Source: Voacanga thouarsii (Eukaryota; Streptophyta; Magnoliopsida; Gentianales; Apocynaceae). Taken from it: DNA of 64,000 nt. This document shows, piece by piece, positions 35,411 through 45,902 of the stretch. The position numbers and the translations under genes were made by a program. The stretch spans positions 4,282,736-4,346,735 of the forward strand of contig JANUWF010003375.1 of assembly GCA_026120185.1 (NCBI GenBank), in the 5' to 3' direction. Below the pieces are notes generated by a model. The model saw nothing but the letters and a program-made list of their open reading frames with translations, was not told the DNA's origin and made no database searches. Every line of letters begins with the position of its first letter. Position 1 is the first letter of the stretch.

Positions 35411-35418
35411 TATAAATA
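35411..35418 (+). promoter_or_regulatory. Putative LTR TATA box
   Basis: TATAAATA in LTR G, about 235 bases upstream of the Arg-rich ORF and followed by a pyrimidine-rich leader typical of plant transcribed LTRs. Confidence 0.6.
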
Positions 35419-35644
35419 ACTCTTTAAAAAGGAAAAACCTTAATTCTTCCTTTCCCAAGCCACACACTCACGTGGTCTCTTTCTCTCCTCTCTCTCACGT
35501 TTTCTCCTTCTTTGTTTCTCCTTGGACTTTGCTAACCAATAGCAGGTAAACCAAGGAGAATTGAGACCCTTCTTCTTCACCATAGTGTTCACCGACTAGA
35601 GGTTAGGCTGAGGAATATCCCGAGAGCTGGAGAGCTAAGCGTTA

Positions 35645-35944
35645 ATGCAAACAAGAAGAAGTCGAAGGCTAGCGGGTGTTCAACCAGAAGCTCCTTCAAG
35701 TGTGCAAAGCGAGGCGATTCCAGCCGTTCAATCTGTTCCTACGCAACCTAGGAGGGTTAAGGAACGCAAAGGTATGATCTTCACGCTTCCGCATGGCCTT
35801 TATGGCTTGCGTTTAATTTTTCTCTCTGTTTTTTTTTCCCGTCCATGGCTCCCTGTTTCTGCATTTTCCATCAGTAGAAACCTAGACTACTATTGCTACC
35901 CGTGGACTTCTACTCTACTGCTTAAGTATAAGTTGGTGGTCTGA
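35645..35944 (+). CDS. Arg-rich ORF near LTR 3' end, possible first exon
   Basis: 100 codons starting MQTRRSRRLAG, downstream of the LTR TATA box. The first 43 codons are Arg/Pro/Val/Ser-rich. After ERK a consensus-like donor AAAG/GTATGA occurs (GT at 35772). Beyond it the frame reads into LTR end and flanking sequence, so only the first part is plausible protein. The older LTR F has the same RRSRRLAGxQPEA block (about 37158-37200) and also an Arg/Lys-rich tail. I recognise no domain. It may be a gag first exon lying in the LTR, or chance. Confidence 0.35.
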   Translation: MQTRRSRRLAGVQPEAPSSVQSEAIPAVQSVPTQPRRVKERKGMIFTLPHGLYGLRLIFLSVFFSRPWLPVSAFSISRNLDYYCYPWTSTLLLKYKLVV

Positions 35945-38504
35945 CGAAGCTAGAAGCGTGTGCTTTGATATACTATAGTTGATGTTCTTTAGAAGGACCA
36001 ATATACTTGTATGTTGGGTATATGTAACTAGTTAGTCATGACAGACTTGTACAAGATAGTTTCTACTCTATGTTGCCCATTATAGTTGTCCGAATGATCT
36101 ATAATTATCCTAGGTCCTGGGAAACATAACTATGATATTTGCTTTATGGTAGCTCCTTTGGAAAGCAGAAATATTTCAATAAGTTGTGGATCATTGGACT
36201 AGAAGTTTAAGGATAGTAGATGTCTTTTAAAGAGGTGTTGCGCACTCTTTCTTCTCTAAATGCACGGCGGTATGTAGAGTTGTATTTTAGTCATTTTACC
36301 TGTAGATCAAAGACATAACTAATGCGGCATTATTCTTGGGGTCAATGTTTTCTTATGGTGATGTTATGAAATATTTGAAATGTAAAATACAGCTATTTAT
36401 ATAATAAGCGTATTTTGGTCATTTTAATAGCCAAGACAAAGTGTCTTTTCGATCCTCGGAATAGCTTGTAAGTCCTAATTAATTTTAGGCCGAGAAAATG
36501 GTCTAAATTAAAAGGATTTTTTTTATTCATAATGTCTAATTTATTTTTGGACTGGAATAAAATAAAAGAACAAGAGAAATTATGTTTATTATCAAGTTTA
36601 TTTGGTTATTTAATTATTCAGGGCCTAAGACCAGGTTGAATAAATAGAAAATTAACTTGGGCCTAAACTAGTTAATAAAAAGGCTTAAACAATTATTTTA
36701 GATTATTTGGGCTCACTGATTATTTATTGGGTTATTTTGGGCTCATTAGGTCCAAGGAAAATAATAAATTGTTAATGGCCTAATAGCTTGAACGAAAAGG
36801 GTTTTTTTTTTTATTTAATTCACGGAACAGAAAAGTTTAGGCTAAGCCAAACCTCTTCTATTGATAGCCTTTGGGCATTTTGAAATATCAAAACCTCGGT
36901 GTTTTGGTTATCAAAAAAGGGAAGTCGTGTGCTTTTATTTTTTTGGGGAAAAAAACACTGCATACACACGAAGAAAAACCCAAGAGCATTTCCTTCTTCT
37001 CGTTTTCTCTCTCATTCATATCTTCTTTCTTGGTTTTCTTGATTTTGCTAATCAATAGCACAAGTTCAAGAATTATGACTTTTCTCACCTAAATTGTTTC
37101 ACCGACAAGTAAATAGGCGGTGGAATATTCTGAGAATCAAAAGGCTTAGGCGTTCACACTACGGAGGAGTAGGAGATTAGCGGGTCATCAACCGGAAGCA
37201 TTAACAAGTGAAGAAGCCGTCCTTGTTGTTCAATCATCTTCTTCATGGCGAAACAAACTAAACACACGTAGGGGTAGAAAAAAAGTAAAAAAATCTTCCA
37301 TTGTGTTGCTTCTACGCTTTTCTGGTTTTTGGTTTTTCCTTTTTCGCAGCATGCATGGCTCCAGTGTTTTCCATTTGCTTCACAATTAACCTTGTAATGT
37401 TATCAAATAACATCCCAAGTTCCTGGTCCTCTATTTTGTATTACTTATTAGATTTCCTAGACTATTAGTAGCGAAATATAAATAAATCCAAGCATCTCTA
37501 GGATTAATAATGCTTAATAATTACTATTCACTTATTAATTCTAATTATGATTTAATTATTCATTCTCTAATTAATAAATCCATATTTAGCAGATCATGAG
37601 TGGCACCTAGCAGTGTTATCATGATCAACCAAAAGTTCAGAAAGTCAAGTGGCTGGATATGAAACCTTCAATACCAAACATCAGTCCTTTCGCCATATAA
37701 TATCGCATTTAGTTTAGATTATGGAATTTGTACCAACTCCCTCTAAAATATAAATTAATTATGGCTTGAATATTTTAGTACATCTTTAAAATCCATTTCT
37801 CATCATGTGTATCAATTCGAACTATTTCTAATAGACAGTTGCCTTGGCTAAGAACTCCTTAAGTAATGATTTCTACAAGTGGCTTTGAGATATTCACTCC
37901 TACTTTTAGGAATGGTGAATTCTTTATTAGCTTCTCAATTACTTTCGTTTACTTCACGTTGTACCCCATATTCATCCTATAGGCGGTCTTGTTGGGACTG
38001 CAGATATCGAAATCAAAGTATAATTCTTAGCAAACAAAGTACCTTTATAGATCTATTGTACAAAAATATTTGCACATTTGCTGTAATGCGATTCTATCAC
38101 TGATACTAAATAGTTATTTATGTAATTATCCTATAACTAGGTCATTCAATGTACATGTTTAAGTAACAAGAATCTACGTGTTAACTTTAAGTACCACAAT
38201 ACTCATGAATGTGAGAACCACCCCCTAATCAATTCAGAAAGTATAGCATGTCCTAATCTTAATGCAATAATGATGTCCTATCTCATTAATACTATGACTA
38301 GGGATAATTTAAGCGCAAAAACTATCTAGTGTAGTAGAAACCTTCTCTATCATGATTTTCTTAACATAGTATTTTACTTAGGACTTTGTCTAACAGTTAC
38401 ATGAATGTATTAACAAACTAAAAAGATAAAGAATGTCTTGTATTATTAAATAAATGTGTAAAATACAAAATATCAATGATAGCCTCTTGGGCATAACACT
38501 AATA

Positions 38505-39150
38505 AACTCCCACTTGCACTTGAGCCAATCATTCATGTATCGAATACTGAATTACTCATCATGTCAGTCATGTTTCTTCTGGAGAAGTGCTTTAGTCATC
38601 TGGTCTACTATGTTCTCATTTGTAAGAACTCTCTCTATCTTTACATCTTGTCTATCTATGATTTCTCGGATCAGGAGATAGCGTCTTAGTACGTGTTTGG
38701 ATCGCTAGTGAGACCATGGTTCCTTTGCTTATGAAATGGCTACATTGTTGTTACAATATAAAGAAATTAGATCAACAATGCTAGGGACCACTCATAGTTT
38801 CATCACGAACTTCTTGATCCAAACGTCTTCCTTAGCTACTTCAGAAGCGGCAATGTACTCAACTTCAATTTTTGAATCGCCAATAGCATTTTGTTTGGAA
38901 CTTTTCCAACTTATTACACCTCCACACAATGTAAATACATAGCCTGATTGTGATTTAAAGTCGTCCTTATCTGATTGAAAATTGGCATTTGTATATACCC
39001 TTTTATCTTTAAAACACCTTCTCCATATACAAAGAATACATCCTTAGTCCTTCGCAAGTACTTAAGGATATTCCTCACAATCACCCAATGACTCTTACCA
39101 GGGTCAGATTGGTTTCTACTCCTCAAGCTAAGAGCACATGATATATTAGT
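38505..39150 (-). pseudogene. Copia E5 RT end and RNase H (truncated)
   Basis: Internal part of the element whose 3' LTR is K. Reading leftward from 39150: the end of RT (DPGKSHWVIVRNILKYLRRTK in 39126-38914), then RNase H remnants (LISLYCNNN, WSH, RSKHVLRRYLLIREIIDRQ) ending at the PPT 38518-38505. Everything upstream (gag, integrase, most of RT) is gone. Several stops. Confidence 0.75.
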
Positions 39151-39478
39151 GGGAACTTAGTAAGTGGGTCATCTATGTTCTCATAAGTGGGAACTCTTTC
39201 TACCTTTATATCTTCTCTATTTATAATTTTCCTTATCAAATGACAACGATTGAGTACATGCCTAGATCGTTGGTGAGACCTTGGCTCATTTGCTATTGTA
39301 ATAGTTCCATTGTTGTCACAATATAGAGATATTAGTTCAGCAATGCTAGGAAGCACTCCAAGCTCTGTCAATAACTTCATGATACAAAATTCTTCATTAG
39401 CTACTTTAGAAGCAGCTATTTAGTCAGTTTTAGTCGTTAAGTCGTAGTAGTATCTTGTTTGCAACTTTTCCAACTTAT
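39150..39478 (-). pseudogene. Second copia RNase H fragment, fused to E5
   Basis: The open stretch 39380-39123 reads ELGVLPSIAELISLYCDNNG, RSHQRSRHVLNRCHLIRKI and DDPLTKF, the RNase H C-terminus up to the normal end of pol. It repeats a domain already present at 38505-38950, with different substitutions, so it comes from another copia copy in the same orientation. Joined to E5 at about 39150 and to an Athila-like LTR at 39479. Confidence 0.75.
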
Positions 39479-40706
39479 AGTATCTTCAGTCGTTGCACCA
39501 GGCACCAGGTCCAGGAGGAAACCAGAGTGCACCTAGCACATGATGGGTCAAAGGGACCCGGCACCAGGTCCGGTCTGTTCACTGACGATTCTGTGCACGA
39601 ATTTGGTATCTTTCAAAGGATTTTGGTATTTTCTGAATTCTAATGGGCCAAGACTTCTCAAACCATGAATTTTTGTATGAAGAGAGCTTATAAAGACAAG
39701 AAAAACATAAGAAAAATAGTGAATCCAAGGATCAAAACTTCTAATAACTCAAAAGTATGAGAGATTCATCATTCAATGAGATTTATTCAAGAAGGTTTCT
39801 AAAGAGAATATGAGGGCTTGTCTATGAGTTATTTCTTTTACCTTTATTTTTTTTCTTGAATAATAATGTAATTAATGTTTTCATTATAATTTGACATAAT
39901 TTTGGGATTCATAGTTTTTGTATTAATTTGGTTATTTGATCAATTTTCTATCATTCTTGGTGTTTGATTGCTTGTAATTATGGAAGAGTTGATGAAGTTA
40001 GATTTACTTTTAATTGACTTGAAAAACAATGTTAAGAGTTAATTTAATTTCATTAATTTCATATTTGTTATTTCTTAACGGATATGGAATATAAAGTTAA
40101 GATAAATAACCGAAGTAATCAAAGATTAGTTAATTTCTCCTAGAGCGTAGGGTTATTGACTAATTTCATGTTTATTATCACCTAGAGCATTGGGATAATT
40201 TATGAAGAATTAAGTTTAATGCATCTTTTGGTTGTTTTAGTGTGATTGGGAAATCTGCTAATTTAATCAAAAGAGAGTGATTCCATAGATTGGGAAAGAA
40301 GTGGAGTCTATATAAGTGAATTCATGACTTGGGAATTGATTAAATTTTACTTTTTATTCCATCACAATACCAAGATGATGATTAATTGAGATAGTTGCTA
40401 AATGGTTTATTATCTTCTATTCTAGGATAGTTGTTTAAATTACATATTCCAACATCCTTGAGTTGTAAAAGTTTCTTTATTTTTCTTTTTATTATCTTAT
40501 CACTTTATTTTGTTGGTTAAATAATGAATGAAAAGTGATTAGTGTGTACTTGTTCTTTTGAGGATCGATACTCGTTAATTCCTTATATTATACTTGCGAT
40601 GGGTATACTTACTTGTATATGTAATTTGGCATTAATGTTTTAATTAAATTTGACTAAGAGTGGATTTAAATTTAATGAGTTTTATATGCCCAATATTTAT
40701 GCATCA
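39479..40706 (+). repeat. Athila-like LTR, 5' truncated
   Basis: Homologous to the LTR at 45903-47350 from about its base 180 on: shared CTTGTCTATGAG, TTCTTGGTGTTTGATT, GATTGGGAAAGAAGTGGAGT and ATACTCGTTxATTCC blocks. Ends ATGCATCA at 40706. It holds a TATA box (TATAAAG, 39689-39695) preceded by a GC-rich repeat cluster (GGCACCAGGTCC near 39504 and 39560). No coding sequence. Confidence 0.8.
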
Positions 40707-40712
40707 AAATTT

Positions 40713-40732
40713 GTGTTAATTAGAATTAACAC
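40713..40732. repeat. Perfect 20-bp palindromic hairpin beside PBS
   Basis: GTGTTAATT-AG-AATTAACAC, arms of 9 bases, loop 2, six bases from the PBS of LTR L. Confidence 0.9.
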
Positions 40733-40737
40733 GACCT

Positions 40738-40750
40738 TGTTCTGATACCA
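40738..40750 (-). other. Primer binding site of LTR L element
   Basis: The minus strand reads TGGTATCAGAACA, matching the initiator-Met site apart from the last bases. It is placed four bases from the LTR L inner end. Only about 31 bases of internal sequence remain to its left. Confidence 0.75.
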
Positions 40751-40754
40751 CATT

Positions 40755-41961
40755 TGATGCAAGCTCGAAAGCAATTTTTTTTTTTTTTTTTTTGCAATTT
40801 TCGTGGCACAAACAAGCATTAAATCTTAGAACACTCAAAAGCACTCAAAATAGTAAATTTATACTTAAAAATGGAAGTTCAAATAAAGCCCAATCCAAAG
40901 ACTAGAACCCTATGTGGTCTAAGCTACCTAGAACCCCCAATCTAATGAATTAAGCCAACTAATCACCACCTTAAAACCCTTAACGCAACAAGAATAAAAA
41001 ATGAAAGAGATGGGAAGACTAAGGCACCCAACTAAATCCATAAGAGAACACTAGAATGAAGCTTAGCACCCAAATTAGAGACGAATGATTTCATTATCCT
41101 TGAATGGTTTAAAGACTTGAATCAAACGGAAGGACTAAGCCCTAAGATTAGTCTTGATTAAAGTGAAAAATCTCAAGAAAAATCAACTGACCAACCCCAC
41201 AAAAGTTTTTGTATTAAAATTATCAAAGTTCAAAAGTCTTTTTACAAGATTTATAATAGGGTATATATAGAAACCGTAACCTAAGCTAGTTAAAAGAGGC
41301 CTAAAATAAGTAAAATTGCCCATTAAAACTAATAAAATTTGTAGAAAAATAATCAAGAGCCAAAACATAGTCAAAATAAGCTATGTAAAACGTGAAAATA
41401 TCTTTAGGAAGTTTGCACGACCATGTATAATTGCTACACAATAGAGCCATCATCGGTGTCACAAAGTTTAAGTTGTGCATAGCCAGCTGAACGACTATGA
41501 TGGCTTCTTGCACGGTCGTGCCACTTGCCATGCATAACCTGTACGAATAATTTTTCTTCTTCCATCTACAAGGCTTGATGCATGGACGTGCATTCAAGCC
41601 ATGCATCCCATATTGCACTCCTCCCAACTTAATCAAACACAACCCCGTTGGATTTTCTAAGCTATTCCTTCATCTTCCATTTGAATCTACTTCTCTTTAA
41701 CCTTTTTTTGGCTCCTCAATTGGCTTCCAAGGATTCTTGATTTTCCATGTGTGATTATGTTGAATTTGAGCTCCTTTAATCTCCCTTTTGGGCACCTATT
41801 TCTTGACTATCTTCTTGGTTCTTGGCTTGAAGGCTTGGATGGATTTAAAATCACCTTGATACCTTTTTAATATTGAATCTTTCCAAGGAACCTTAAAGTA
41901 AGGCTTGGCTATCCATCCCCCTTCTTTGATTAGTCCTTCATTCCCATGATGGATCACATCA
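40755..41961 (-). repeat. LTR L (minus strand, 1.2 kb)
   Basis: The plus strand starts TGATGCAAGCTCG and ends GGATCACATCA. The PBS lies on the left, so this is the 5' LTR of a minus-strand element that has otherwise been deleted. A TATATATA at 41261-41268 fits a minus-strand promoter, with GC hairpins upstream of it (41445-41607). A poly-T run is at 40775-40793. Short ORFs here are chance. Confidence 0.75.
41445..41607. repeat. Hairpin cluster in LTR L U3
   Basis: Palindrome GCACGGTCGTGC at 41510-41521; inverted pair GATGCATGG/CCATGCATC at 41577-41607 with an alternative GGCTTG/CAAGCC pairing; and GAGCCATCAT (41445) paired with ATGATGGCT (41497). Confidence 0.8.
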
Positions 41962-42328
41962 AGGTGTGTGATGAAGCTTCATTATATATACATTTTCTAG
42001 TGTATTTGTACTTCAATTGAGATAAATGCTTATGTAATTCACTACTCACCAAATACTTTTTATCTTGTGTTTGGTACAAAATAGAAAATATGAATTAAGG
42101 ATAAAAGGAAAGAAAAATGGAAGAAAAAGGAAGAAGAAGGAAGAAAAATACAAGAAATGGAGACTGATGAAATCATGGAAGCAGTGTGCATATTATCCAG
42201 TGAACATGCAACCAAAGGAATTCTAACTTCCCTAGGCCACCAGGTGTTTTCCAAGTATGTAGAATTACCAAAGCCTACACGACTAGGCCACCTAGCATAG
42301 TTTTTGTTGTATACAGTCTAGAAAGGTA

Positions 42329-42377
42329 GCGGCCTGGGGAAGCTGGGCTTCCCGAGGCCGCTTGCTTCAAACACTTA

Positions 42378-42417
<40 letters not shown>

Positions 42418-42578
42418 TAGGGTGGCTGCTCAGGGAAGTCTAGCTTCCTTGGTTGGTTGGTAGCATTTTTTTGGTAGCTTTCCAGAACCTTGGTGGCCCA
42501 GGGATATTAGACATCCCTAGCTACCTTATTTCAAGAAAAATATGGTGGCCTAGGGAAGTCCAAGTTTCCTGGGTCACC
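42329..42578. repeat. Series of GGTGGCC..AGGGAAG hairpins in LTR J
   Basis: Imperfect self-complementary units at 42329-42361, 42421-42456, 42492-42525 and 42544-42578, with related half-units at 42228-42242 and 42283-42297. The first has 15-base arms with one mismatch. Spacing is uneven (92, 71, 52 bases). Confidence 0.8.
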
Positions 42579-43598
42579 CGCTTGCAAGAAAAACACTGCT
42601 ATGCTCATTTTTGTGAGATATACACGACCAAACCTCTATATAATCATTCTTTTCTCACAAAATCAAGGGAGGAGATTTTGGAAAAGTCTAGGGTTTCTCT
42701 CAAAAACCCTAACTTTTGTGATTTTGAGCACCTAGAAGAGAGGAAGACCAAGAAATCCAAAGAAGCAGAAAGGAGATTAATTGAAGATATTAAGAGAAAA
42801 AAGAATGAGGTTTGTCTATGAGTTTGTTTTTCAATTCATTTTATAATTCTATTTGTATTCTTTTGCTAAGATTTAACTTTTAATTGTAATGAAAGATTGT
42901 ACCCTATTTTTGTGCTTGTGAATCATATATTTTCTTTATATCTATGATTATTCTTTTTTTTTTAAAAGTATTTGGTTATTTGAGCTTATTTGGTTATTTT
43001 TATTGAGTTGGGTTTTGATTAATTTATTTCAATTTAATGTTCTTTCTTAATGATTTCGAGATATGTGGTTGAGTTTAGGATACCCACTTAGTAAACATTT
43101 TCTATTTTCAATTAACTCGAGAGGGAGGTTAGGAATTAGGGCCTATAACCAAATGGTTAATAAAATTGCCTAGAGATAGGGATTTTGTGGCCTCTGGATG
43201 ATTTGAGATTGCGAGCGATGATTAATGCATCCTTATGTTTGGTTGGTTATGTAGAGATACCGATTAATCGAATTTGGGGCTAGAAATCTCATAACTCGAG
43301 AGAGTATGTGATAGATATTTGACTCACCCCAATGCCTAGAATTAGGAATTATGGGTTTATGTGGTACTCATTTCTTAGGTCTTGAATGGGGGGATTACTT
43401 TTGTTACATAGATTATTCTCTTTCTTATTCTTTGAGGAAATTGTGACTTTCTCTTGTGTAAGAACCTGACCTCTCTCCTATAGGAGTTAGTGTCATACCC
43501 TACATTTACTTTTGGCTAAACAATAACAAGAGAAGGAAGTATAGGCAGTAGCTACATTCCCTAAAATTCTTTGATACTTGCCAATGTTACTAGACTAT

Positions 43599-45124
43599 TA
43601 TTAGTGTTATGCCCTAGAGGCAATGACATGTATTTTGTATATTGCACATTTATTTAATAACACAAGGTATTATTTAACTTTCAATTAATTTTATTTATAC
43701 TTTCGTGTGAATATAACTGTTAGATAAAGTTCCAAGTGCAATATTGTGTTAAGAAAATCATGATAGGGATCATGATGTGAGGTTCCTACTATACTAGATA
43801 GTGTTCGTACATAAATTATCTATAGTCATAATATTAATGAGATGGGACATTATTAATGTGTTAAGACTAGCATGTGTTATACTTCTAGTTTTGATCAAGT
43901 GGTGGTTTTCACATCCATGAGTATTGTGATAGTCAAAGTTAACACATAGATGTTTGTTACTTGAACAAGTATATTGGATGACCAAGCTATGAAATAATCA
44001 CATGGATAACTATTTAGTACCAGTGGTAGAATCTCGTTATATCAAACATGCAAGTATCCTTAGACTTGAGATCTCCAAGTTATTTTGTTTGCATATCATT
44101 GTACTTTGATTGTACTCTTTGGAGTTATATTAAGGGCCGCCTATAAGATAAATATTATGTACAATGTGAAGTAAACGAAAGTAGTTCAGAGGGTCAATAA
44201 AGAATTCAACACTCCCTAATAGTAGGACCAAATATCTCACAGCTACTTGTAAGAATCATTACTCAAGAAGTCCGTGGCCAAGGCAACTATGTATTGGAAA
44301 TAATTCCAATCGACTAGAAACAAGTACTAAAATATTCGGTCCAGAATTAATTAATATTCTAGACGGAGTTGGCACTAATTCCATACTCTAAACTAAATAA
44401 AATATTGTATAGTGAAAGTAGTTTATTGTACTGTTGTTTGCCATTGAAAGGTTCATGTCAAGCCACTTGACATTCTAGACTTTTAGGTGGTCATGATGTG
44501 TTGCTAGATACCATTCATGATCTCCTAAATATGGATTTATTAAACAGAGAATTAATAGATCAATCATAGTTAGAATTAATAAGTTAATTCTAATTGTCGT
44601 TAATTATTAATCCTAAAGATGTTTGGATTAATTCATATTTAGCAACCAATTGATTATGAAATTCTAAATTGTTTAGGATTCTAGAAAAATGCATGGTGTT
44701 ATACCAGATAATATGAGCTGCGATTTTCAAGTGGATTTTCTATATTTCAGTGAAATAGATAACACAGTCATGTCCTTCTTTGTTTTTCCAAAAACCCTAG
44801 TCGCCTACCTTTTCTTGCTAGCACTAGAATTAGGTGGTTCTTGTCTTTAAATCCATGTGTGGATTTCTGTTTGAGGTAATCCTAAACTTGGTTTGTAGTG
44901 GCTCAAGTTGAACGTTTAAGAAAATAGTATTCTATTCGTTCAGGATTACGGGGTTTCTAGATCGCACCTTCAATATCTAGGAGAAAATTTTAAACTATAG
45001 AGAGGACGACAAAAGATAATCTTCTTCCTTTTCTATGATCTATACTTCACATATGAGTTCTTGGGAGGTTATCTCGGGTTTTGTTTTTGCTGTGCAATAT
45101 GATTACATGTCGAGATAACTAACA
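43599..45124 (+). mobile_element. Solo LTR I (Ty1/copia, E4 family)
   Basis: Starts TATTAGTGTTATGCCCTAG and ends GAGATAACTAACA, 1,526 bases, matching solo LTR H and the E4 LTRs. Flanks ACTAT (43594-43598) and ACTAC (45125-45129) agree at four of five bases, a likely duplication. It shows the uninterrupted form of the site where LTR A entered LTR H (about 43870). Confidence 0.85.
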
Positions 45125-45265
45125 ACTACATGATAGGTGCTCTTGCCTTATATGTGCATTATGTAATTTAATTGCCATTTTAATTATTAAAAATTGTGTG
45201 GATATAGGGTACAATTACTTGGATTTTCTATATGCACAAACATATAGAAAATCATGGCAAAGTAG

Positions 45266-45902
45266 AGATGGTAAAAAATATCAACAAACGTGCATCAAAT
45301 ATACCGAAATATCATCAAAGAAGATCACAACAAATTTATCCAAATATTGTCAAAAAATGTAATGTATTAAATCTATAAAAGTCACTGGGGAATTACATAA
45401 TCCAAAGGGCATCAAAACAAACTCATAGTGACCATACCGTGTATTAAACGTAGTTTTTAGTACATCCTCTCCACGAATTTTCATTTGATAGTATCCCTAC
45501 GACAAAACCAAATTAGAGAAATATCTCAATCCTTGAAGATGATCAAACAACTCATCAATCAACGAGAAAAGGTAGTTGTTCTTAATCATCAAATTATTCA
45601 ATCCATAGTAATCTATGCATAACCACAATGCTCTATCTTTTTTCTTGACAAATAATACTGCTACTTCCAAAAGTGAGGTACTAAGTCCGATATAACCTTG
45701 GCTTAGAAGTTTTTCTAGTTGTTCCTTCAATTCTTTTACTTCCAATGGCACTATCTGATAATGAGTCTGGGAAGTCGGCTCGACTCCAGGCTTTAATTTT
45801 ATAATAGACTTGACATCTCTCGTAGGAGGCAATGTTGTCAGTTCTTCTAGAAAAATGTTTGGATAATCCTTCACCATGGTCATATTCTCCATTGTGCGTT
45901 GG
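45266..45902 (-). pseudogene. Gypsy reverse transcriptase fragment
   Basis: The open stretch 45892-45497 reads [38 protein letters not shown] and DELFDHLQGLRYFS. Further left come [12 protein letters not shown] and the catalytic FFDDISVY with both Asp (45311-45316). It differs clearly from E1 and E2, so it is a third gypsy lineage or subfamily on the minus strand. No LTR can be assigned. It is bounded by LTR J and an Athila-like LTR. Confidence 0.8.

Larger units (their letters stand above)
33833..35873 (+). mobile_element. Solo LTR G (same family as F), TSD GTAGA
   Basis: 2,041 bases from TGTTGGATTGTATGCCC to GCATTTTCCATCA, flanked by perfect GTAGA at 33828-33832 and 35874-35878. It lies inside solo LTR F of its own family. 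It contains four consecutive hairpins, an (AAAT)n tract (34931-34963), a TATA box and a short Arg-rich ORF near the 3' end. Confidence 0.95.
33435..37382 (+). mobile_element. Solo LTR F, TSD CAATT
   Basis: Begins TCTTAGGATGTATGCCC (first G of TG mutated) and ends CCATTTGCTTCA. CAATT flanks both sides (33430-33434 and 37383-37387). Without nested LTR G it is about 1.9 kb. Clearly older than G: it has many substitutions and its hairpin series is eroded. The family starts TGTTGGATTGTATGCCC; I cannot assign a superfamily from an LTR alone. Confidence 0.9.
33327..38504 (-). repeat. Copia 3' LTR K, split by solo LTR F
   Basis: Two pieces, 33327-33434 and 37388-38504, read continuously across the F insertion (ACCACAACACCTTC...CACAATT, then AACCTTGTAATGTTATC) and match the E4 LTR. 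The right end GCATAACACTAATA is followed by a copia PPT at 38505-38518, so K is a 3' LTR on the minus strand. The left part was displaced by E4. Near 33341 a 29-bp unit (ATAATTTGGCCGATGAATTA...) is repeated twice plus a partial third copy. Confidence 0.85.
41962..45265 (+). repeat. LTR J (Athila/Tat-like), split by copia solo LTR I
   Basis: Plus-oriented LTR-like sequence in two parts, 41962-43598 and 45125-about 45265. It has a U3 hairpin cluster, an (AT)n tract (42382-42412), a TATA box (TATATAAT, 42637-42644), then the GTTTGTCTATGAG block shared with the Athila-like LTRs. The right end resembles the region just before an Asp-tRNA PBS (GGCAAAGTA) but the PBS is lost. The left boundary is uncertain. 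Confidence 0.55.

Noticed and set aside
40775..40793. Poly-T as the tail of a minus-strand LINE or SINE
   Set aside because: It lies inside LTR L with no LINE coding sequence or flanking duplication.
42453..42821. 122-codon ORF over the LTR J hairpins
   Set aside because: Reads through the repeated hairpin units and TATA region; composition follows the non-coding repeats and no homologous frame is known to me.
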